NCBI RefSeq assembly: GCF_910592395.1
Contig: NC_088311.1
Coordinates: 6,514,501-6,578,500 of the forward strand
Direction: 5' to 3'
Length of the DNA stretch: 64,000 nt
DNA from: Lineus longissimus
Lineage: Eukaryota; Nemertea; Pilidiophora; Heteronemertea; Lineidae
The notes below the pieces were generated by a model. The model worked only from the letters and a program-made list of their open reading frames with translations. It was not told the DNA's origin and ran no database searches. Within the stretch, counting starts at the first letter, position 1; the number at the start of each line of letters is the position of its first letter. This document shows positions 24,166 to 37,570 of this stretch, in pieces. The position numbers and the translations under genes were made by a program.

Positions 24166-25984
24166 ACATTAAGTGGTATACAGACAGAATGGAGAATCAC
24201 AAGGTCCTAAAGTTGTTGTCTTCTCAAGTTGCTAGTGGTCCAAAGAGTAAAGAAGTAGGTGTGATTGAAATTGACGAGCCCTGAATGTTCACACTGGTGA
24301 CATCTAATGATAACTTCAGTCTTTATTCTTGAGAAAACCATGGCAATCGCGTCACTCACAGATGGACTATTCTAATATACCTTCGATAACCAATCACACC
24401 CAATTAAGTGTTCCAATAAAGTGATTCAGCTGATCAGATGGTTCCATTAAGGACAAAGTTGCGTATCCGGGTGTGCTTGTACGTCTCGGATAGCGCTGCA
24501 GGTTATAGGAAACAGTACGAGTGAATAGAACAAGAGCCTGCACTCGCTCACTCTCCATGGGTGACGAAGCAACATAACGACAAGAATATGAGAGAATACG
24601 GGCAGAGGTGAGAGCTGAGGTTACTATGGCCCCGTGTCTGCACTTGCTTTCTCTTCGTTGCACGACTCGGTTTATCTAGCAATAATTGTATATTATTCAT
24701 TTATATCCAAACAGTGTTATTTGATGAATATGCTATTCTTGAGGGGTTGTATCAATAGGTGATTGGCTAATATAGCCTTCTGCATTATGGCAACAGAGAA
24801 TATTGAAAAGTATCTTTTTATGTTCTACGGTGGATGGTAGTTCTTTATGTCAGATACTACATGACAGTTGACATGCAAGCACCTGATCCAAGCCGAGATT
24901 TAATTTTCCACCAGTGCCAGGTTTGGGCTACTATACAAATAGCACCATCCTGATAAATCACTGACCAAAATAAATGTGTGCACAACTCATAAATCTCACA
25001 TGAGGATCTTGTTCTTGCCGAGTTAGCTTATAGTCTTAACTTTTCGACTAACCATGGTTGTTTCATTAGTTATGTTCTTTCTAACTTTTAAAATCATGTT
25101 CTTGTTGGCTCAAGTTCTAGTGGTGTGCCAACCTGCTGATGAGATCCAGGGTAGACTGCATGGGCCCATATAACACGTCTATGGACGAAACTAGTGACGA
25201 CCACATGTGGGGATGTTAGAAATCATACCGGGAAAATATGAGTTGTATTGTAACATAAGTGATTGTACGATACGATACATAATTATACCAGTTTGAGATG
25301 CCAGACCTTCTTGGTTGTAGTAGTGGTCTTCACTAGTCCAGGTTATAAGATTATGAACATTGTTCAACTAGAAGATTTACATGTGTTTGCTGAAGGGACT
25401 GACATAACAATCAACTTCGAGATGGAAGGTTGAACGAGGAGATCTTTCCACGTGAAGATCTTGAAAGTTGGACAAAGACCAAGTATAAAAATGAGCAGAG
25501 TCTCCCTGATTCATTAAAAATTGATTGCCTAAAATTCATTTACAATGGATCTTGCGGTCAAATTATGTAATATTTAGTCCAACAGTTACTTTCGTGATCA
25601 CAGCATTTATATTGAGATTCCTTAAAATGATGAGATGACTTGACACCTGAATCTCTGACCATCACACTGACTCAATTTATCCTTCTCTTTTTATGAATCA
25701 TGTTTTCCAGGCATTCATCCTTTAACAGATGAAGATCTTCAGGTCTCCCATGAAAAGATCATGTCTGTTGTGGTATGTTTCCATGCCAGCTCGGTTGCAT
25801 TATTGCAATTTGTTTAAAATTTGTAATGATTTTAAAAATCATTTATCAAATAAACTTAAGATACTTCATACAGCTTCTCTTTCCTTCCTTTTAACTGTGC
25901 TGGAGCAGCTTCAAGAAAGTATGCACCCCTGACCACTGTGTCCTTGGCAAGCTACATAAGGTGCAGAATCATCGCACAAGTGAA
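24166..25984. other. No supported gene
   Basis: A slightly CpG-richer patch at about 24460-24670 carries an unrecognised minus-strand frame (24394-24663). Nothing else is supported. Confidence 0.35.
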
Positions 25985-26345
25985 TACAGGGACAAAGACA
26001 AGTAAACGCGAACATATTACCCCATTCTGAGAAGTCTCCACCAATCAGGTGGTTACCAATCAGAGTTCAAGACAATGCTACTCGATCATCTACAAAGCAA
26101 GAAATGGACTTGCCCCTGCTTACATCCAAGCTCCTCCCATCCTTCGACCCCGGGGGATCTCTGAGCTAGTCTGAAGACAGCTGTCCCTGAGGATCCCCAG
26201 GTATCACCTGGGACGTTTGGTGGCAGGAGCTTCCTTGTGCAGGCGGACAGACTTTGGAATGAACTTAGGCTTGCGCTAGGCGTGTCAACTGATGACAAAT
26301 GCTGTCGAGTCAATCTGGCAAAAGTTCTCAACACAATAAATAATG
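25985..26345 (+). mobile_element. Decayed 3' tail of a non-LTR retrotransposon (LINE) reverse transcriptase frame
   Basis: Across three frames the plus strand reads HITPILRSLH, then YKARNGLAPAYIQ, then a segment with GRSFLVQADRLWNELRL, and finally VNLAKVL. These match in order the conserved C-terminal blocks of CR1/Jockey-type LINE proteins (HITP-L-SLHWLP; YKALNGLAPAYL; RSF-V-A-LWN-LP). Frameshifts and in-frame stops separate the blocks, so the copy is dead. The sequence then runs into an AATAAATAATGG segment. Only about 110 residues' worth survives, as expected for a 5'-truncated insertion. Confidence 0.7.
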
Positions 26346-28561
26346 GAAGTCAAAGCTTTCCAGCTTTAGAGTTGCTACTATCCCCAGGTTTGGAATGAAC
26401 AAGTTTTTAATGATGTCGCAATTGTAAACTTGTCCGTTTCTTAGATACCTGTCCGTCATGTTTGATCCAAACTCAAAGCGTTGACGTATCATTGCGTCGC
26501 TTCAAACGTGTATCGTTCACTCAAAGCTGTTTACACTCCTTTGATATAGGAGTTTGGTCGTAACCCTTCGAGGTGAGAGAACTGAAGGGGCGGAGCAGGT
26601 CAGATGTCGGTGATGTCTCCCCCATTCTAAGTATGTTTAGATTTATGAATGTCAGATGATGATATAAGAAAGGCAGTCTCCTTCTCGTTTTAATGTTCAC
26701 CTATGATAAAGTTGGTTCAACATCTTTTTAGCTGTAAACAATTTCTTTTTTTTTCTGTGAAAGGCAAACTGTTTTGATTTTATAAATCTGTGTGAAAGCT
26801 CAACCAGAGAGGCAACAGGAGTGCAATATCAAAGAAGAAGGCCAGCCCAAGTGAAGATACTGTGGACCTCACCTCCAACACTCGAAGTCCTATTCATGTA
26901 ATCATCGAGGAAAGTAAACTCAACCGGCAATCACGAGTAAAAAGGTTGATGTCTACTCCATGCATATGACAATAAATCATACCACAAAACCATTTTCTGA
27001 TAATTGCTACTCATTAATTAATGAAGAAATCGATTTTTTAATTGTCAATTACAAGTGTTCAATATGCACCAGGATATGACCGTTTATGATATCTGACATA
27101 AAGCACGATTTGAAAAAACAGATCAATAAAACGTGATCTCAAGTACGGTGAGGGAATAGCAGTGGCATGAGTAGTATTGAACGTGGTAAACAATTCAGAA
27201 CCAATAGTTGATAAACAGACATTTGACATTTGAACAGACATTGACATTTGAACAGGCATTGACGCATGTCAATAGTAGTACCCTGAAGCCAACATCTTTT
27301 TGGCTATTTCTTCCAATGATGACAGTTGGCTCCCAGGCCATCCTGACAGGTTGCTCTGCGATAATTTGCTGCCGGCAATTTACCCACCTCTGGACAACAC
27401 CTTGCCTTTGCTATCATCGGATCAAATGTGTCATAGAAGGTTAGCCATGCAATACGCAGAACAAGTATTTTGATGTCGCCCCCTTGGCTAATTTGTCTCC
27501 TGTGACACAGGTACCCATGGGGCAATATTCCATAGCTCTCTCCTTGGAAATTCTCTCCTGAAGAAGTAGCCCAAGTGTGCATCATCAATCAATCAGTAAG
27601 ACAAGTTCACCCTTATGAGGACACCTTTCTGTGGTGGCACTAAGCTCAAAATGCCCCCCTCCACGAAGAATTGATCAGAGAAGAGAGTTTTGAACTGTTT
27701 CTTGTGCTTCGTCTCTGCCTGAGGCATCAGTTTAGGCGAAATTTTTTTCCAGAGGTAGGGGCTGAACCTTGAGAAGCCACCAAAAGTCACAATACCTTGT
27801 CCATCTGACCAAAAGACCTTGAAAGTTGCTGTTGTACATGCTCTTTCAGTTCATAAAAGGAGCATCTCCTCAATACTGACAATCCAAATTTTGTTGCTTT
27901 TGATATTCAGACAACCATGTCCAAATATCATAGCTCAGCCTGATGAGAAGACCTATCTATTGGTAGCTTGGTGAGATTATGTTGCCTTTTAGATGTGACA
28001 GATTTCTCTGCTCAAATAGATTTGCCCTCGAACAAAAAACAGCTTCTTTCACACACGTCTTTGAAGTGTAATGAAATGGTTAATCCTTAGCGGAAACTAC
28101 ACAGCAAACATCTCATCTTGTCTTACCGATATTGATCAATCATGTTGTGCACTCTCCCATGGTGTATTAGTCTAATCGCTGTTCATGGGGCAACAGAAAA
28201 AAAATCTTAATGCGAAAGTCGTCTGATATAATTTTTTTGGTGATTCTCTCTCTGAATGTTGCTGCAAGTGCCTGAAGTAATGTAGAATTCAAGTACCCAG
28301 TATAGAGAAAAAGAGCATTTTGTGTTGATTCCCCAGATTGTGTAAGGATTCTGGTCAGTCACGTAGAAGAAAAAATATATCGGACACAAGAACGTTGAAG
28401 AAGTTTGGGAGATCGTAGCCTTGAACGTGTCTTCTTGCCAAGATCAATCTACTCGGATTTACAGATATTGCGCTATATCGGAATTTTGTAAGTGACCTTC
28501 ACTACATCACTCAACATTTAAAATGCTTGATATTGAAAATACAATTTTAGCACACAGCACA
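26346..28561. other. No supported gene
   Basis: Contains a small tandem repeat at 27222-27270 (about 18-bp unit, gacatttgaacag words) and otherwise only short open frames. Confidence 0.4.
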
Positions 28562-28800
28562 CTTCAATTTGGATAGGATGTCTTAAAATTGTTTTGTCTA
28601 ATTTGATAAGTACTGGAATGTATCACTTACTATTGTTCACAAATCATGCTGTTTTTCAAAACTTTTGAATTGGAGACTGCACTCTTCAATTTGGATACAA
28701 TGTCTCATAATTGCTTTGTTTTTCATAATTAATTACTGGAATGTGTTGCAAGCAACTGTAGACAGAACATGTTCTTTTTCAAAACTGGAATTACCAATTT
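28562..28800 (+). repeat. Tandem duplication, about 122-bp unit, two copies
   Basis: cttcaatttggata, actggaatgt and tttttcaaaact recur in the same order with offsets of 122-125 bp (28562/28684, 28611/28736, 28651/28774). Copies are diverged. Confidence 0.7.
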
Positions 28801-29321
28801 TTTTCTGTTCAGTGGACAGCAAAGTAAGTTGTCATTTAACTTTCAAAAGCAGTTGGAGAAGAAGTCAATGGATTGCATCAAAACACCTTATATATTTTTG
28901 ATTGCATGTTGGATATGCAAGAAAAATGTGTCCCCTCATTCCTCTTCTTGACATAGTTGGTTTCTGCTGTGCATGGAAGTCGTGTCCAATAGCCTGGCAT
29001 GAAGTTAGGTGATACAAGCCGTAGGCTGTGCATCCCAAATTATGCTATGAATATGAAATAGCAGAACCAGCATAACTTTTTTACAACATCGTCCGTTGGA
29101 ATAAGATGTGCCTTAGATTTGGGGATACACAGAGCAGCGGTTGTTTAGATCTATTTCACGAATGTTGACCAATAATGGCAGAACCTGGCCTAAAATGTTT
29201 TTGATGAAAATGGACGATGACACTTGAAGGTATAATGGCAGTACCCTGTTTTTTTACCATCTTTCTCTGATATCAATTATCATGGAATGGTCTTTGAAAT
29301 GTGGATTATAAAGTCATTTTA

Positions 29322-29470
29322 CAGTAGAACCTCTCTATTAAGGACACCCTTGGGACTGACAAGTGCTATCCTTAACAGAGAAGTGTCCTGATAAGAGAGG
29401 TCAAATTGAATGGAAACGACCAAAACTGGTGTCCTTGATTGAGAGATGTCCGTTAAGGGAGGTTCCACTG
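29322..29470. mobile_element. Miniature inverted-repeat element with TA target-site duplication
   Basis: The left end CAGTAGAACCTCTCTATTAA and the right end, reading CAGTGGAACCTCCCTTAACG on the opposite strand, form terminal repeats of about 25 bp. TA immediately flanks both sides (29320-29321 and 29471-29472). At 149 bp it has no coding capacity. TA duplication and CAGT ends are typical of Tc1/mariner-pogo-type non-autonomous elements. A second, older copy is at 16767-16951. Confidence 0.85.
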
Positions 29471-31450
29471 TATAGAAATTGCATAACTTAAGCAAGCATC
29501 TTCCTGTTCCAATTCTGGCTACTAGCACAGTTGTTGCCCCATCAGATCCTCGGAGATCAGTCAATTGACCGCCTTCGGCAGCAACTTGTGCCCTAACCAT
29601 AAATTTATAAACATACAAATAGGATGAGACCGTGTGAATATTCATATAGATTTCCTTTTGGCAATGTTCATACTCATCAATCAGTGAAGCAAATCAGCGA
29701 CGGTGGGCTGTTGGCAAATGGCAGCGCTAGCGCCATAAGCCAGTCATTATATCATGGCATCACTGGTAGTTTAGATCAATTATTGAGGCAGCGCTCTTGT
29801 CACATATTGTTGATGATCTTTTGGCGGTGGCTTATTCGCCTGCCGCCGAGTTCAACTAACCAGTTTAATTGGGTGGTGAGATTTTCTTATAAATCACGGC
29901 GTTGCTGTAAGTCGCTGATGACGAGGATTATTGGTTAATGATGTCCCCGATATTTGCCGTCCACTATCTACGACATCATCCCGCATCACCGCGCTGGCAT
30001 AATTCTCCACTCTGTGGAGGTAATAAAACCATCATACACACAATTAGATGCTATCGATGGTGTATGTCTATGGTTTATGATGGGTGGTTCAATTGTAGGA
30101 TTATTTTTGGGGTAGGGTTAAAATGTGATGCTGTGACTTAAGAAATTGCTGTTGCTGCTTTCCTGAATATACAAGTTACTTGACCGCATGTTTTCTCCTC
30201 GAACTGGGCTGTTCATAAATAGAACGTAAAATACATGTTTGCATCACCGCATAGATTTTGATTAAATTGGGCCTAATCATGAAAATATAGTACAGGGTTT
30301 TATGAAATTTCAGCAATTCAATTTCTCCTCTTAACTATCGCAGTGACCTCAAGATATACTGCAAGGAGTTCCTACATGTATTCAATGCAAGTTAGAATAA
30401 AATACCCACACCTAAAAATGATGCTTCCCCTCATTGATAACGCCTTTGATCTCACCCAATCACCCAATCAGCCACCCCAACCCCACCTACCATGTGAGTT
30501 GTGACTTGGAACCTTATGCAATCCAACAAATATCCCATAATTGCAACAGATTCATCTGATCCTCCGAATTGGAAGTTTGCTGGGTGGGCTGATTTGATAA
30601 TGAACATATTGATCAAAGATCACCCGAGTGAATTGAGGAAGAAGTATCACAGAAAAGATAATCACATTGGTGCTAACTAGGTTCACACGTTTTCTGTCAA
30701 CTTGCACGTCAGGGAATCGTCATGTGTCATTTGGGTGGCACTTGTTCTGAGAATAAGTGAAGTTTTAATTAGAAGGTGAAGGTAATTAAATGTGTCTCAT
30801 TAGTTTAAAATCAGCTTCATGGTTGACTTTTTTGATTTGGTGGGAAGGTTGATTAATATTCAGTCGAAATATGGGAAAGAGTCAAAATGCTGTACATGTA
30901 AGAAAAGCAATGTAAGAAGAAATGTACATGGTGAGAAAAGCAGTCTCAAAGATTTTTATCCCTCCTATTGTTGCTCTGATATAAAAAACCATAGTCAGAA
31001 ATGCACACGTAGGTGAATTATTTACTCATGGAATACAGAAAACATTGTTCACATCCATCCCTAAAAGCGCTACCCCGCTCCTGGCAAGCCTAAAAAGCAC
31101 ATTAGATAATTGAAAAAGGTGCATTCAATTCTCACCCCTTTCAAAAAGTTAGGGAAAGGCATATTGAAACCTTGGAAACGTGTAGGCTTCAACTGCAGAA
31201 CTTTTAAAACAATTCTTTTCCAGTTTGACTATTTACCATCAGATCAATGCTTTATAACATTTTGCGATGTTAATATTTAAAGGGGCAATTGTTATTTGTA
31301 TTGCAACATGTATGGTGTGTTCTCCATTCAGCTTTGTAAAACAATAGTTTGAAAATATTTGATATGATAGCAAAATGATTAAAAAACAATGAAATGGGGT
31401 TACATTGTTGAAATGGCTTCAGGCAGGATCAGTGAACACTGATCTATATA

Positions 31451-31678
31451 GGGTGTCTCCAAAAAAAAGTATACCCACATTGAATGATCGCTTATATATA
31501 TTTAAACTACTAAATTTTATTTTAAGTGTTGTATGTCATTAGAAAGAGCTGGATTTACTCTTTTAAATGATACCCTTAACTATACCTTTCTAATGACATA
31601 CTACACTTACAATAAAATTTAGTAGTTTACATATGATCGATAATTCAAGGTGGGTATACTTTTATTTGAGCCAACATG
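31451..31678. mobile_element. Foldback miniature element with about 90-bp inverted arms, TA-flanked
   Basis: Left arm about 31451-31556 and right arm about 31586-31678 are inverted copies, sharing agtatacccac, aaactactaaattttatt and gtatgtcattagaaag. TA flanks each side (31449-31450 and 31679-31680). The outer ends (gggtgtctccaa against catgttggctca) match less well than the inner arms. No coding capacity. Probably a Tc1/mariner-type non-autonomous element. Confidence 0.75.
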
Positions 31679-33040
31679 TACACACAGTTCAAAATTGCAA
31701 GCAGATGTTTTCATAACCTCCAAACATAGAATATCTTGACGCATCCACCCCATCTGTGACTGAATTGATCGATATATATGCTTCTGGCATTATTTTCAGT
31801 CAACAACCCATATTTGTGTTTTTTCTGTCATGGATTTTTTAGTGATTTTGAAATTACAGCTCTTACAGATCTGCATACAGACTATATGAAAAGAAGATGA
31901 TGCACAAAAAAAATTGACTACATTTGTAAATTTTGGTGAGACCCTAGGTAAATCTGGCAAGATATTTCTATAAAGGTCTCCACTGGGTTGCTGCAGCTGA
32001 GAACTCGTACACCTGTGACTATTATAAGGGAAGCAGTCATGCTTTACAAGAAGGGTGTGAAAAGGGATTTTAGACAGATGCCCAAAGACACGCTGATTTT
32101 ATGCTTTGACGCTCCTTTTGAGGGAATGCTGATATATTTACAGCAGATGTGGTACATACGTCGTCCTTATTTCAGCTACAATTGTACTTAGTACATTTTG
32201 GACTGTATCGAGTAACAAAGATGATCCCATTTCTCGTGCCCAATTTGTTTTCAGGGCCTGGCTCATAGATTGAAGATTCACAAATCATCTATGAATGGTA
32301 GCACAAAATTTTGTTCTTAAAATTTAAGAAAAACATTATTTTCAGTCCCATATCGATTTAAATTGAGTAATGAATTGCTCTCTTAAATAAATGATTGTTG
32401 TGCATCTCATTCACAAAAAATCATTGATTTTAATTTCTTGGATGCTTCTGTTTTGACCGTTAGGTATCCATCTATCAATGCTAATTGGCCCAACCACCAC
32501 TCAACTACATGTAAAAAGCCACCACTGTGGATAAAAGGATAAACTTTACTGACCATGAAAATTGACAGATACTAATGTTTAAGATTGTGCCAAATAGTAC
32601 CTTTGCGATTTTATAACTCTTGTCTTGACCATGTGGTTTTGAAAGATACTATTTATACATAAAACAACTTTTAAAACGGCAAGATAAAAAAGTAAACGCA
32701 ACACCTACCTAATGTCATGTGTGATGCAATCTCTTTCATCCAATATTCCTTCCACCAAAGTTCTGTGACACAATTGAATGTCTCATAGAAACCGATGAGT
32801 TTGTAACGTTGAATTTAGCATCCACGCACATGGCGTCCTCAGGGTCTCAAGCAGTCGCTAACAATACTACGAAAACATCACGATAACAGTTTTCTTAACG
32901 AGGTTCACAACTCCAGCGTTCTCAAAACTGTTGTTTCTGCCCATCGGAAACTCAGTCGTGGAAATTATTATTTCATTAGTATTTGGTATGAAGTATTATG
33001 CGACTGTCGTTCAATACACTCTGCAACATGCTTTGCCTAC

Positions 33041-33150
33041 GCCGGAAGACTGAGTCGGCCAGAGATGCCCATTACGAGCTGTTGCTATTGGTTGAGCGTG
33101 CTCTCTGATTAATATTCATAGGTTTTCTGCTCTGTGTAGCACATACATTG
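33041..33150 (+). promoter_or_regulatory. Candidate promoter of the signal-peptide gene
   Basis: An ETS-type gccggaag at 33041-33048 and a reversed CCAAT box (attgg at 33087-33091) lie within 50 bp, in a more balanced base composition than the surroundings. Transcription would then start some 500-600 bp upstream of the coding exon. A short 5' UTR intron ending at the tttattttag of 33664-33673 is possible. Confidence 0.3.
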
Positions 33151-33712
33151 CTCGTTCTGAGTAAAGACAACTCCTATGTTGAACAACTTTATTATTTCAT
33201 TCCAACGTTTGTTCGTCAAATAACGACTGGAATCTGTTATTCATGGATTTAGACTGCTATGTGGAGTTGTGATTGTCAACGTTTCTCAGGCTCACTTGGA
33301 TAACTTCATTCAATACCGGTTACTTGTTACTTCGCTTACTGAGTTCACATGGAAATGTACAGAATCTGTAATGTGTGATAACGTTTAATACTACTGTGAT
33401 AACCTAACGCTCTACACTGTCGTACCTACGTCCTATTTTCTAACCGAGGAACATCTTAATCACATTTGAGGAAGATATTGAAACAAGAAATCTGACTTAT
33501 CATCAGGTTTCCAGATTAACCCTATCTGTGACTTGGATACAGATAATCGGATCGTACCAAGGTGGATTCAAGGATCACATCAGTTCAACATTCCAGGCTA
33601 AGGTTTGATTAGACTGTAAAATATTTGTCGCCTGTCCATGTTTTCACCGTCTTTCCTCCTGTGTTTATTTTAGGTAAGATATTTGACGTATAGTTGCCAT
33701 TTGTCTGCCAAA

Positions 33713-33779
33713 ATGAAGCCCTCACTGCTGATCATCACCCCCCTGTTATTGGCTTTGGTCAGGAAGACACTGAGTGATG
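33713..33779 (+). CDS. First coding exon: signal peptide of a secreted or membrane protein
   Basis: ATG in a good context (caaaATGA) opens 22 codons: a short basic start (MKP), a hydrophobic core (LLIITPLLLALV) and a polar end (RKTLSD). The exon ends in phase 1 at a consensus donor, gtaagt, at 33780. A signal peptide followed by a phase-1 intron is the usual start of animal extracellular and receptor proteins. The mature protein is not in this exon. Phase-compatible candidate exons downstream are at 53503-53687 and 60182-60303, but nothing proves the connection. If the gene runs rightward, the 10-kb transposon at 37571-47793 lies in one of its introns. Confidence 0.5.
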
Positions 33780-34128
33780 GTAAGTACATTAATCTAATTA
33801 CTTTGTAGATTGTTAATTATCTCGTTAGCAATATTGGGTATCGGTTTGATGAGCATGATTTGTATGGTCTCAGTTATAAGCCAAGATAACACACCCCTAT
33901 TGATCGTGACATCCGGCTCCTTTATCGGTCTGGGGGCCTTCAATTTATCATTGGTACAAATGATCAGACCTTCTCAGGTAGGCCTAATATGTGTAATAGT
34001 TGAATAATCCCTCCCCACTGATAAAGTAAGATGTTTTTTAAGAGGGATTGTAGTGTTGATGGTTCAAATGTTTCAAATATGGTGCTAGATATCTCCATCT
34101 TGGCCGCATCACATTAGCAGTGGGTTAA

Positions 34129-34299
34129 CCACTTCACTATGATGGACCAATATTTTGGTCCAGAGTGTCCTTATGCAATGCTTATTGGCATTATATTATT
34201 ATCAGCAGTGTATGACCGGTCATACTCTGCTGTTATTATCCTGAATGACACTGAAGAAAGTCATCTGAATAACTTATGGAACTTCCAATAGTGAAGTGG
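34129..34299. mobile_element. piggyBac-type miniature element with TTAA duplication
   Basis: TTAA at 34125-34128 and 34300-34303 flanks perfect 12-bp terminal inverted repeats (CCACTTCACTAT and its complement). TTAA targets and C-rich ends are characteristic of piggyBac transposons. At 171 bp it is non-autonomous. The interior holds two further palindromes (gaccaatattttggtc, and one centred on atgaccggtcat). Confidence 0.85.
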
Positions 34300-34303
34300 T
34301 TAA

Positions 34304-37300
34304 AAAACCTTCCCAATCCTCTTTCTTCAAGAAATTGTAAATATTTCAACTTTTAGGCTTCTGTTCAAATTGAAAACATTGGTGTCTCGATGCTGTGGTA
34401 ATTGTCACTCAACTTCTCCCCTGATCTTGTAAAATAATGGGGATGAATACCTTTTTGAGCGGTCAGGTTATTGATGATCTCTGCTGCATCTTTTGAATGC
34501 CCACCAGGGACAACCTGCTCATTCATTATCGCCTTAATTACATACCTGATCAGAAAACTGAGAGTATGTTATGCTAATTGCCTCATTGATCCTGGTATTG
34601 ATTCCTCATAAAGTGCTAAGAAAGTCACCTTGCGTGACTTTCCTGTTGGTACCATTCGCTTGGACTCTGAACGAATCTGACGATATACTGTCGACCACAT
34701 TATTTTCATGGAAAGTTCAGTGAAACGGATGAATTCCCTCATAAAGATTCATTGACGCCCTAGAAACTGGTAAGGAGAGGCTTCTTAAAGCAAAATTCAA
34801 GCTTGTGGGAAATCACTCCCAAGTTTGCCTCTTTCCAATAAGGATAAGTTGACATGGTTGGCGAGCTGATTGCGAAGTCAAAATGTCTTCATGACATTCT
34901 TCAAATGAAGTCACTTTTTTTTTCGTAACTGGGCATGTGTGACCAACTCTGATGTAAAAATCACCATCAAGAAATAGTTAACGGTCACGTTATATAGCCT
35001 CAGCGAAGAATCTAACCTGATTGCTCAAATAGTTCTTGGCATATATAACAAGACAGAAATGCCTTCCCAGTGTTTGCAAAAGACAAATGCTGTCGACTAT
35101 TTTCAGTAGAGAAGAAATTAAAATACCGGGCGTTACACCCAAGATGACCTTCAGTACAAAAGGTCACAATTGCTGTTTCAGCTTCATTAAGGCTAAACTT
35201 ACGACATGCCATCCCATGTCGAAGTCAACGCCTTCATATACTTCACCAAGTCATTGACGTGTATAATCACCTGAAAGCTTTGGGCAGTTCTTACCCAAGC
35301 AGGCACACAATTGGTGATTTTTCCATGTGAATCCATCTCGTGATGAAACTTATATCTTGAGTAGGCATTCTTCAGTGGTCGAGTCAACAAAGCATCAGAT
35401 AGAAAGGTTCCTATCTATAAATATGTGCCCACTTTCACATCTAGTAATGGATTTGCCACCCTCGTACTTGATGTTCGCGATTTTTGAGATGAGTATACGA
35501 GTAATGTTCTCTGATGTCTTTCACTATAGGATTTGACGATTTCTATAATACCAAGGTTACAGTACCAACTTGACCATAATCATATTTGTCATATCAAAGA
35601 ATTAGAATTATGGGAATACAGTCCCTGATCACAGCCAAGAGAAGGTCTTCTGTTGATGGGGTTTATAGGGCCTTATGCTCTTAGTCTGGGTTTGGATCTG
35701 TGGATGCTGGTTGGTGTCTTTATTTCAATCTTCATCTGAAAGTTTGTAAAAAACTGAAGGTATCATCTTTCATGGATGCTATTTTTTATGTTCTCCTTTT
35801 ACCCATCTTTGGTGTAGCCTAAGTCAAGGTTTCTGAGGCTATCAGACTAGGCCAATTGCTGGTGTTTTTTTCTCTCGTCAAAAACTGTCTCATTTCTCCT
35901 TGTTAGGTAATGTGTAGCTTATCTGGAAAGCTCCCATCATCATTTGACGGCCTTCGCTTCCCATCGTCTTAATCTTGACCTTGCTCCCTCATGATTTATT
36001 GAGCAATAAGAGAATAAAGATAATCCCTCATCACTTTGGAATTAACAATTTGCAACTTCAGAATATGTCACGATATCATCATCTTATATAACAACCAACT
36101 GACTCAAGTCAAAGTCATTTGAATGCAACCGAGACTACTGAATTCTCATCTCCTTCAAAAGTTATTCTATAACCAGAGCAGTAATTAGTCTGCAAAGGAA
36201 ACACGAATGCCGCTGTGCCATAAAAAGTGGCCATTAAAGTTTGAAAATCCGGTGTTTATGGTGCATGGCCTCCATACTGTAGTATTGGAGTTGTTTAATC
36301 CTTCCCCTTCAGTGTGTCTATCGATCAAGTATCAAGGAGTAGACCATGTATATATCTGTGTACACATATTCCATCTGTCTAATCTTAACCTCTCTTCATC
36401 ATGTTCATATCAGAATATCCTATTCAAGCAGCGTTCATCCCCAGACACCAACATTTTGCAATGGTCAACCAAGGTTTAAAAACTTGTTGAAAGTTTGAGG
36501 ATATTCCCACCAAACTGTTGAGGATTAGACTGTGGTGGTTGAAGAGGGCTCTAGTCTATATGATAAGAAGATCAGCAGTTGGAGTGCCAACGCTGTGTCC
36601 TGCAAAGGATCACAACTGTGCATGTCCTTGAGCTGGACACCTCATCCCATGTTGCTTCTCTCTGCCCAGGAGTACAGAAGGTACCAGTCTTGATTGGAAA
36701 TTAACCTGTACTGTACCAGCATCCCATCCAAGTCACTTCAGGGACTTCAACCAGATAAGGTTCCGGCAAATAAACAGCAGTCAGTGTGTAGGCAGTTCCA
36801 ACTCTGGTCTCCATCATTTCATTGAAAAATGTTACTATTGGATATTGGTTAAAGATTCTGGTGAAGTCTGACAATAGATACAGTCCCCAGCGAGAATGGT
36901 GGATTGTTGTGTAAGCCTGCTATTGATGCTATTGATATATAAATAGAACTGGATACCGAGTAATTTTTTTGTGAGTTTCACAAATTGTTTCGTTACGAAC
37001 AATAGAGATGCATGCTTTCAAACGGTTTTTCCATAAATTCGTGAATGTTTCCATGTCACATTGACAACAACTTTTTTCAGAAATGAATTTCGGGATTATG
37101 TTTGAACAGTTTTAGATCAGCCTTTTCATAACGAATGCACAGCGCTAACACATAGTTTTTTCTCTAGCTGAATATTTGTACCGATTCATTGAAATTGGTG
37201 TTCAAACGTATTTATACTTGTGAAGTACAAAGACTAGACACATTGCAGAGATTTTTGCACCGGTTTAGCATTCCTATTCATTGTAATAAAAAATGTATAA

Positions 37301-37568
37301 AATATGGATAGTGTCGAACGAGTTGAGATTGTTACGATTATAAGCTTTTGTTGCTGTGCTTCTGTGTCAAATGGCAAAGCTCGCAGGTTTGAACTTGTTA
37401 CCTCCTGGCTTTGAGTTTGAGAGCTGGTTCTCCCTGCTGCTACTCGAGTTCAAGCTCTGCCAATATAGTTTTAGGGTTATTACTACCAGCTTTGTTTTAG
37501 AAATGACTGACTGTTACCACTTTGTTATGAGATCAAAACATTGATTTTGCTTGAACCATTGGCAGATA
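34304..37568. other. No supported gene
   Basis: Only unremarkable open frames. If the signal-peptide gene extends rightward this is intronic DNA. The right edge is the host sequence next to the large transposon. Confidence 0.35.
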
Positions 37569-37570
37569 TA

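Larger units (their letters stand above)
28801..33040. other. No supported gene apart from listed mobile elements
   Basis: Holds two miniature inverted-repeat elements (29322-29470 and 31451-31678). A frame at 31988-32191 follows an acceptor-like CAG but has no family resemblance. Confidence 0.4.

Noticed and set aside
26086-26334. 82-codon minus-strand frame
   Set aside because: It is the antisense shadow of the decayed LINE tail on the plus strand.
33810-34007. Hydrophobic plus-strand frame right after the signal-peptide exon, ending near a CAG/GTAGG donor-like site
   Set aside because: It starts about 30 bp after the donor, too short for an intron. The acceptor-like site at 33808 gives an immediate stop in the required phase.
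36655-36680. Acceptor-like cttctctctgcccag followed by gagtacagaag and a gtacca donor-like site
   Set aside because: Would be an 11-base exon with no reading-frame or gene context.
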